From Leucobacter exalbidus (GTDB lineage: Bacteria; Actinomycetota; Actinomycetes; Actinomycetales; Microbacteriaceae), in assembly GCF_017834145.1 (NCBI RefSeq), contig NZ_JAFIDA010000001.1, positions 124,001 through 188,000 of the forward strand: a DNA stretch of 64,000 bases, given 5' to 3'. How positions within the stretch are numbered: position 1 is the first letter of the stretch; each line of letters starts with the position of its first letter. The position numbers were made by a program, and so were the translations under genes. A model generated the notes under the pieces. The model had not been told where the DNA came from, did no database searches, and worked only from the letters and a program-made list of their open reading frames with translations. Below, in pieces: positions 58,626 to 64,000 of the stretch.

Positions 58626-58681
58626 GGGGTCGTTAGGATGTTCACGATTGAGTGAGCGTGTCCTGACGGCCCCTTTGTTTT
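58626..58681 (+). terminator. Terminator after 5S copy 1
   Basis: GGGGTCGTTAGGA (58626-58638) pairs with TCCTGACGGCCCC (58661-58673) using G-U pairs; TTTGTTTT follows. Confidence 0.75.
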
Positions 58682-58787
58682 ACCCACTACCACCATAGAC
58701 AGTACAATAGCGTTTCGGTTGCGCAACGCTCTGCGGTGGGGAAGTGGCGCATGGCGCGCCTCCAGGGCGCCCGCGGGTATCCCAGGC

Positions 58788-58837
58788 TGGCTCTGAGTGG
58801 TCCCGAGTGGCTCTGGGTGGCTCTGAGTTCCTCCGGG
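58788..58837 (+). repeat. Five 10-bp repeats between the two 5S genes
   Basis: Units of TGG-CTCTGAG type start at 58788, 58798, 58808, 58818 and 58828; units 1 and 4 are identical, the others are diverged. The 350-base stretch 58613-58961 holds the first terminator and this array, and otherwise nothing recognisable. Confidence 0.6.
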
Positions 58838-58961
58838 TCGCCGCTCGAGCTCGAGATTGCATCCGCCTTGCGGCACAACCGGGCGCCGGCGGCAGCTTGC
58901 CACTCCCGGGAAGTGGCGCCTTTTCGCGTGTGTAGCGATCGTGTGGTTATATATAAACAAC

Positions 58962-59080
58962 GTTACGGTGGTTATAGCGTCAGGGAAACGCCCGGTCACA
59001 TTCCGAACCCGGAAGCTAAGACTGACTGCGCCGATGGTACTGCACTCGGGAGGGTGTGGGAGAGTAGGTCACCGCCGGAC
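58962..59080 (+). rRNA. rrf: 5S ribosomal RNA, copy 2
   Basis: 119 nt with 116 identical to copy 1 (G at 18, C at 36, C at 65). It is about 350 bases after copy 1 on the same strand and has its own terminator, so a 5S-terminator unit has been duplicated. Confidence 0.93.
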
Positions 59081-59092
59081 ACCTTTTTAGAA

Positions 59093-59148
59093 GGGGTCGT
59101 GGGGGTTGTCGCATTTTATGTGATGACATCCACGGCCCCTTTGCTTTT
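59093..59148 (+). terminator. Terminator after 5S copy 2
   Basis: GGGGTCGTGG (59093-59102) with CCACGGCCCC (59130-59139), one G-U pair, then TTTGCTTTT. Confidence 0.75.
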
Positions 59149-59228
59149 CCCCACGGCCACGATGCGCGAGGATGCGCAAAAAGGGCGAGGCCGCCGAAGC
59201 TGCCCCGCCCTTATATACGCGTCAGTAG

Positions 59229-59714
59229 TTACTTCAGGTCGAAGCTGTCGGCCACCGACGTGCACTGCCTGGTCTGGGGGAGCTGGCGCGCCACCGCACC
59301 GAGATCGAGCACCGCATCGGTGCCACTGACGACCTCTGAGTCGATGTACACGGCCAAGCCGGGCTCGCGGCCATACGCCTCGAAACGGTAAATGGGGGCC
59401 GCCGACTCGTCGATGATCCAGTCGACACCATTCACAGTCGCGCAGGTGTCGGTTGTCGGGCCGCTCGGCTCGATGCCGCACACCAGCTGCACCGCAGCAG
59501 TGTCGCCCCACGCCCCAGTCGCCTGCGCGTTGGTGTGGCGCTTATCGAGGCCCGCCACCTGTTCGGGCAACCGCACCGTCACCTCGGCGCACGCCGGATT
59601 ATTGGCTTCGGGGGCTGGGTCGAGCGGAACATCACCCGCACACGCGGTCAGCAGCGCGGTGGCTGCAGCGACCGCTGAGGCGGCGGAGATGATCCTGAAG
59701 ACTGATCGTTTCAC
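59229..59714 (-). CDS. DUF3515 lipoprotein
   Basis: 161 residues. A lipoprotein signal peptide ends in LTAC (Cys near residue 25). DUF3515 features follow: paired Cys residues (NPACAEV, QLVCGIE, TDTCATV, TRQCTS) and WGDTAAVQLVCGI. It is the actinobacterial protein that stands between ddl and thiL, on the opposite strand, in other genomes (Rv2980 in M. tuberculosis), and the same orientation holds here. The function is unknown; an envelope role is likely. Confidence 0.85.
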   Translation of the reverse strand: MKRSVFRIISAASAVAAATALLTACAGDVPLDPAPEANNPACAEVTVRLPEQVAGLDKRHTNAQATGAWGDTAAVQLVCGIEPSGPTTDTCATVNGVDWIIDESAAPIYRFEAYGREPGLAVYIDSEVVSGTDAVLDLGAVARQLPQTRQCTSVADSFDLK

Positions 59715-59773
59715 CCGTTCAGCTTATCGACGCGCACCGGCGCCTGGCTGGGAGCGTGCGATAGGTTGAGAGC

Positions 59774-60808
59774 GTGAACAAGACGGCAGGCACAGTAACG
59801 GTCGGGCAACTCGGGGAGCGCGGCGTACTCGCCCGCATCCTCGCCCAACTCACGGCGGCACACGCGGCCACACTCGGCCCGGGTGATGACTGTGCCGTGA
59901 TCGGTGATCGGCCGGGGTTCGACACCGTCATCACCACCGACACCATGATCGAGGGGCCCGACTTCAGGCTGCCCTGGCACGCAGGCTTTGAGCTGGGATG
60001 GAAGCTGGCGGCCACGAACCTGTCAGACGTCGCGGCGATGGGGGCGACCCCCACGGCGCTCACCCTCTCGCTCGCGGTGCCACAGGGCACCGAGGTCGCC
60101 TTCCTCGAGCAGATCGCTGAGGGGCTCGACGCGGCCTGCCGCACCCTCGCCCCCGGGTGCGGGGTAGTCGGGGGCGACCTGGGCACCGCGCCCGTCATCA
60201 TGGCGGCCGTCACCGCGCTCGGCCAGGTCGCGCACGAGACGGCGGTGACCCGGTCGGGCGCCTCGGAAGGCGACATCGTGGCCTACGCCGGCGAGCTGGG
60301 CCTCGCGGGCCTCGGTCTCTCGCTACTCTTCTCGCATGCCGCAGATGACGGGGTGGCCCACTCCCGCACACTGAATGAGCTGTGGGCCGAACACCCCGAG
60401 CTGCTGTCGGCTCAGCTCGCGCCAGCCCCGCCCATTCCGCTCGGCCCGATCGCGGCGGCCGCGGGCGCCACCGCAATGATGGATGTGTCAGACGGCCTCG
60501 CGCTCGACGGGGCCAGGCTCGCGCGTGCGAGCGACGTCGCCCTGCACCTTGACGGCGCAGCGCTCACCACCCACTTCGGCACCCAGTACGGGCTCGAGGT
60601 GCCCGTCACTGCCATGCTCGAGGGCGGCGAAGATCACGGCCTGCTCACAACGTTCCCGGCAGCCACCGCGCTGCCGGTCGGGTTTCACCAGATCGGACGG
60701 GTCGGGCACCGGGCGGCGGGGGATCCGGAGCTGCTGCTCAATGGCACCCCATATGCGGCCCGGGGCTGGGATCCGTTCGCGCCTATCGCGCTTAATCGCC
60801 GGGGCTGA
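59774..60808 (+). CDS. thiL: Thiamine-monophosphate kinase
   Basis: 344 residues, GTG start. GELGERGVLARI-like start (QLGERGVLARILAQL), the Mg/ATP motif GDDCAVIG, ITTDTMIEGPDFRLPW, and NLSDVAAMGATPTAL are ThiL signatures. A second DVSDGLALDGARLARAS follows. It makes the coenzyme thiamine diphosphate. Its last 17 bases overlap the 3' end of the convergent regulator gene. Confidence 0.94.
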   Translation: MNKTAGTVTVGQLGERGVLARILAQLTAAHAATLGPGDDCAVIGDRPGFDTVITTDTMIEGPDFRLPWHAGFELGWKLAATNLSDVAAMGATPTALTLSLAVPQGTEVAFLEQIAEGLDAACRTLAPGCGVVGGDLGTAPVIMAAVTALGQVAHETAVTRSGASEGDIVAYAGELGLAGLGLSLLFSHAADDGVAHSRTLNELWAEHPELLSAQLAPAPPIPLGPIAAAAGATAMMDVSDGLALDGARLARASDVALHLDGAALTTHFGTQYGLEVPVTAMLEGGEDHGLLTTFPAATALPVGFHQIGRVGHRAAGDPELLLNGTPYAARGWDPFAPIALNRRG

Positions 60809-62396
60809 GCCGCAGCGCCGCCCACAGTTCGGCCCGCGCATCGGGTGAATCGAGGTCGCGCTGCAGCAGGTTCGCTGCGGTCGCAATGCGCGATTTGAGC
60901 GTGTGCCGGTGCACCCCGAGCTCGGTGGCCGCGGCGCTGAACTGGCCGTGGTGCGCAAGCCACACGGTCAGGCCGCGCTCAATCTGGTCGAGGTGCTTCG
61001 TGTCGTGCTCGCGCACCGGCGCGAGCAGGCTCAGCGCACGCTCGCGAGCCTCGGGGTCGCGACCCAACAGGTGCAGCACCCCATCGTGCACGGCGGGGCG
61101 GTAATCAACCGGGCCCGCGGCGTCATTCGAGGTCGCGTGTTCGTAGGCGCGCTCGGCCTGCTCGGCGAGCTTCGCCGCTTCCTCGATCGCGCCGCGCTGC
61201 GAGATGCCGGCGGGCACCCCGTGGGCCGCGAACACCCGCCGCAGCTGGGCGAGGTGCCGCGTCTCGGTGAGAATCACCGGCCGCGCCGAGGTTTCGGCGC
61301 GCACGAACCCGCGGCTGCCGGCATCGAACGATCGCAGGTCTTGATCGAACTCCGGATCAGTGGCGGGCGCCGCGTCGTACCTCACCACCGCAATCGGGTT
61401 CTCGGGCAGCTGCAGCGGGGTGTGCTGGGTGAGCTGCTGGGCGAGCGCGAGATCGCCGGCAAAAATAACCTGGGTGACGGCCTCGCGAATGGCCGCCTGC
61501 GCCTCGTCGGCGCCGCCGCGCAGCTCGAGCTGCACCGTCGCGAGCGCAGCGACCAGGGAAAACAGGGTGCGCTCGGCGCTGTCGGGGGAGCCGTGCTCCT
61601 CAACCACCAGCACGCCCAGCACCTCACCGCGCCGGCCCAGGGTCTGCAGCCGCATGCCAACGCCATCGCGTTCACCGATGCGGCCGGCGCTCACGCCGCG
61701 CGCCAGCAGCCGGGTCGCCTCGGCCCTGATGCGCTCCACGCGCTCGGGGTTGTGTGCCGAAGCAGGGGCCAACTCGATCAGCCGGCCGAAGCGGTCGGTG
61801 ATCGACACCCAGCGACCTAGCCGCGCCGTAGCCTCGCGCACCGCGGCCGCCAAGCCATCGCGGTGCAGCGACGCCGCCACTACCGCGCGCTGAGAGTCGA
61901 GCGCCCACAGGTCGCGTTCGCGGGTCTGCGCATCGAGCAATCGCACCGCGGTCTGCGAGATCGTAATAAAGGCGGTGTCGTAGGGCACGCGAAAGAGCGG
62001 AAAGTCGAGGGCGTCGCACGCGTCGACGATTGCGGTGGGCACGCGATCCCAGTGCAGGCCGACCGCGACGCCGAGCGCCGTGGTGCGCGAGTCGACCAGG
62101 CGCTGCACATAGGCCATTGCATCGGCTGGTTCGGTCACCGCATCGAAGCGTGCGCCGGTGGTGAGGAGCACCGTGTGCGGGGTGAGAAACGGGGTCGGAT
62201 CTTCGAGCTCGCTGACGTGCACCCACTGCACCGGAAGTGACGTGGTGTGCTCGGTGACCCCTGCGATTAACACCAGTCCCAGCTGGTATTCGTGGAGCAG
62301 TTCACCCAGCTCAATGAGGGGGTGGCCGGGGGTGGCATGAGCGACCCCTGTGGTTGAATTCTGCACCGAAAAAGCCGCCCCGTCTGGTTCTGCCAA
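60792..62396 (-). CDS. PucR-family transcriptional regulator
   Basis: 534 residues as read. It has an N-terminal PucR domain (ELLHEYQLGLVLIAGVTE, TPHTVLLTTGARFD), a GGDEF-like central region, and a C-terminal PucR helix-turn-helix (AAATELGVHRHTLKSRI). The start is uncertain: TTG 62396 has no ribosome site, and a GTG ten codons in is an alternative. It is divergent from gabT, so it likely controls GABA use, as PucR-type GabR proteins do in other actinobacteria. Confidence 0.85.
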   Translation of the reverse strand: MAEPDGAAFSVQNSTTGVAHATPGHPLIELGELLHEYQLGLVLIAGVTEHTTSLPVQWVHVSELEDPTPFLTPHTVLLTTGARFDAVTEPADAMAYVQRLVDSRTTALGVAVGLHWDRVPTAIVDACDALDFPLFRVPYDTAFITISQTAVRLLDAQTRERDLWALDSQRAVVAASLHRDGLAAAVREATARLGRWVSITDRFGRLIELAPASAHNPERVERIRAEATRLLARGVSAGRIGERDGVGMRLQTLGRRGEVLGVLVVEEHGSPDSAERTLFSLVAALATVQLELRGGADEAQAAIREAVTQVIFAGDLALAQQLTQHTPLQLPENPIAVVRYDAAPATDPEFDQDLRSFDAGSRGFVRAETSARPVILTETRHLAQLRRVFAAHGVPAGISQRGAIEEAAKLAEQAERAYEHATSNDAAGPVDYRPAVHDGVLHLLGRDPEARERALSLLAPVREHDTKHLDQIERGLTVWLAHHGQFSAAATELGVHRHTLKSRIATAANLLQRDLDSPDARAELWAALRLSPGD

Positions 62397-62483
62397 GCTG
62401 TCGAAAGATTAGCCATACGTTCACCATTCTGGCACGTTTTGTTGCGGGGTGCAGGGGCTAGTCTGAAGTCAATCGGTTTCATT

Positions 62484-62503
62484 CCGCGCAAATGGGTGCG
62501 CGG
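62484..62503. promoter_or_regulatory. Palindrome between pucR and gabT
   Basis: CCGCGCA (62484-62490) and TGCGCGG (62497-62503) are exact complements 6 bases apart, 37 bases before gabT. It could bind the PucR-family protein, or fold as an RNA hairpin in the gabT leader. A TAGTCT at 62459-62464 is a possible -10 site. Confidence 0.4.
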
Positions 62504-62539
62504 TTGACCGGGCCATTACTTTTAAGGAGATACAGCACC

Positions 62540-63877
62540 ATGGTCGACATCATCGGCGGTCCCTCGCTTCCTCAGGAGCGCAAGCTCGTCACCAGCATTC
62601 CCGGCCCGAAGTCGCAGGAGCTGCTCGCCCGCAAGAACGCCGCTGTAGCCTCAGGCGTTGGCGTGGCCCTTCCCGTTTCGATCGTTGCAGCTGGCGGTGG
62701 CGTCATGGTTGACGTTGACGGCAACTCGCTCATCGACCTCGGCTCAGGCATCGCCGTGACCGGCGTGGGCAACTCGTCGCCCGCCGTCGTTGAAGCCGTC
62801 ATCAACCAGGTGCAGCAGTTCACGCACACCTGCTTCACGGTTACCCCCTACGAGGGCTACGTTGCTGTAGCTGAGAAGCTCAACGAGCTCGTTCCCGGTG
62901 ACTTCGAGAAGCGCTCGGCACTGTTCAACTCGGGCGCTGAAGCCGTCGAGAACGCGATCAAGATCGCTCGCCACTTCACCAAGAAGCCTGCAGTGGTCGT
63001 CTTCGATCACTCGTACCACGGCCGCACCAACCTCACCATGGGCATGACCGCTAAGAACATGCCCTACAAGGATGGCTTTGGCCCCTTCGCTCCCGAGGTC
63101 TACCGCGTACCGGCTTCGTACCCGTACCGCGATGGCTTGACCGGCGCAGAGGCTGCCTCACAGGCAATCTCGCAGATCGAGAAGCAGGTCGGCGCGGGTA
63201 ACCTCGCAGCGATCATCATCGAGCCCATCCAGGGCGAGGGTGGCTTCATTGCTCCCGCTGAGGGCTTCCTCCCCGCGATCCAGAAGTGGTCGACAGAGAA
63301 CAACGTCGTGTTCATCCTCGACGAGGTGCAGACCGGCTTCGCTCGCACGGGCGATCTCTTCGCGGCAAACCACGAGGGCGTTGTCGCTGACATTGTCACC
63401 ACCGCAAAGGGCATCGCTGGCGGCCTGCCGCTGTCGGCTGTCACCGGTCGCGCTGACATCATGGATTCGGCTCACTCGGGTGGCCTCGGCGGCACCTACG
63501 CCGGTAGCCCCATCTCGTGTGCAGCTGCGCTCGCAACGATCGACACGTACGAGAAGGAAAACCTCGCAGAGCGCGCCCGCGAAATCGGCGCAATCATCAC
63601 CGAGTTCTTCACTGAGCTGCAGAAGACCGACGACCGCATCGGCGACATCCGTGGCCGCGGCGCCATGATGGCTGTCGAGTTCGTTGAGTCGGGCTCGAAG
63701 AAGGCAAACGCTGCCCTCACCGGCGCGATCGCCTCGCACGCTGCAAACGAAGCAGTCATTCTGCTCACCTGCGGCACCTACGGCAACGTCGTGCGCTTCC
63801 TCCCGCCGCTGTCGATCTCTGACGAGCTGCTGCGCGAGGGCCTGCAGGTCATCGCAGACGCACTGGCCGCCAACTAA
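62540..63877 (+). CDS. gabT: 4-aminobutyrate--2-oxoglutarate transaminase
   Basis: 445 residues from ATG 62540 behind AAGGAG. The PLP Lys is in TTAKGIAGGLPLSAVTG (near 290); IILDEVQTGFARTGDLFA-type sequence (FILDEVQTGFARTG) and GGLGGTYAGSPISCAAAL are class III signatures. It moves the amino group of GABA to 2-oxoglutarate, giving succinic semialdehyde. No gabD is seen up to the window edge. Confidence 0.93.
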   Translation: MVDIIGGPSLPQERKLVTSIPGPKSQELLARKNAAVASGVGVALPVSIVAAGGGVMVDVDGNSLIDLGSGIAVTGVGNSSPAVVEAVINQVQQFTHTCFTVTPYEGYVAVAEKLNELVPGDFEKRSALFNSGAEAVENAIKIARHFTKKPAVVVFDHSYHGRTNLTMGMTAKNMPYKDGFGPFAPEVYRVPASYPYRDGLTGAEAASQAISQIEKQVGAGNLAAIIIEPIQGEGGFIAPAEGFLPAIQKWSTENNVVFILDEVQTGFARTGDLFAANHEGVVADIVTTAKGIAGGLPLSAVTGRADIMDSAHSGGLGGTYAGSPISCAAALATIDTYEKENLAERAREIGAIITEFFTELQKTDDRIGDIRGRGAMMAVEFVESGSKKANAALTGAIASHAANEAVILLTCGTYGNVVRFLPPLSISDELLREGLQVIADALAAN

Positions 63878-63886
63878 CACTGGCGT

Positions 63887-63927
63887 GGGTGACGTGGAGG
63901 GCTGCTCAGCATCCCTCCACGTCACCC
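63887..63927 (+). terminator. Terminator after gabT
   Basis: A perfect 15-bp stem, GGGTGACGTGGAGGG (63887-63901) with CCCTCCACGTCACCC (63913-63927), 11-base loop. The last 70 bases of the window hold no gene that I can support. Confidence 0.8.
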
Positions 63928-64000
63928 GTTATTATGGGGGCGCGGGTCTACCGCGGTTGCCCCACCCTGTGGTCGACCGCGCACCCGCAGTCGCCCGTCA

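Overview
The window is chromosomal DNA from a high-GC actinobacterium, most likely a member of the Microbacteriaceae. The signs are the many GTG and TTG starts, the block leuC-leuD-murA-plsC-gpsA-ddl, the DUF3515/thiL pair, a mycothiol-type DsbA-fold protein, actinobacterial PepN and RecQ forms, a DUF222/HNH (13E12-repeat) gene, and 16S/23S genes of actinobacterial type. I could not fix the genus by eye.

Layout. 1-6.9 kb is accessory in character: the tail of an unknown protein, a hipBA toxin-antitoxin pair with lower-GC codon use, an unknown gene, a GNAT acetyltransferase, a CopB-type copper ATPase with a CsoR-like operator in its promoter, and a lipoprotein. 6.9-24.3 kb is mostly core: tRNA-Arg, truncated haemoglobin, MscS, PepN, a DsbA-like protein, RpiB, Nei, a two-component system, an aminoglycoside-phosphotransferase-like kinase, an Ala/Ser/Val-rich exported protein, RecQ, and then rplS-lepB-rnhB-murI-rph-rdgB. 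24.4-38 kb holds a frameshifted LysE exporter, MgtE, a possible structured RNA, the glycerol regulon (SorC-type regulator divergent from glpD-glpF-glpK), an aspartate-dehydrogenase-like gene, a TetR regulator, an ABC exporter and a TRIC-type channel.

38-43.8 kb is a second variable stretch: a frameshifted DUF222/HNH gene, small membrane proteins (one DUF378), TspO, and an IS481-family element inserted at the 3' end of tRNA-Leu(UAG). 43.8-52.8 kb is core again: UPF0114, TerC under a yybP-ykoY (manganese) riboswitch, then leuCD with a short leucine-containing leader ORF, murA, plsC, gpsA and ddl. 53.3-59.1 kb is an rRNA operon with two tandem 5S genes. It lies between ddl and DUF3515-thiL. The end holds a PucR-type regulator divergent from gabT.

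How the genes work together. Glycerol enters through GlpF, is phosphorylated by GlpK and oxidised by GlpD; the divergent SorC-type protein is the likely regulator. PucR probably controls GABA transamination by GabT. CopB, MgtE, TerC and UPF0114 make a metal and ion theme, with RNA- or repressor-based control visible for CopB and TerC. The most notable signals are non-coding: the TerC riboswitch with an apparent RBS-sequestering alternative helix, the leuC leader ORF and hairpin, a nested 90-nt stem between mgtE and its divergent neighbour, and tandem 5S genes that differ by a compensatory base pair. Two single-base frameshifts at short C/G runs (LysE, DUF222) may be real or sequencing artefacts.
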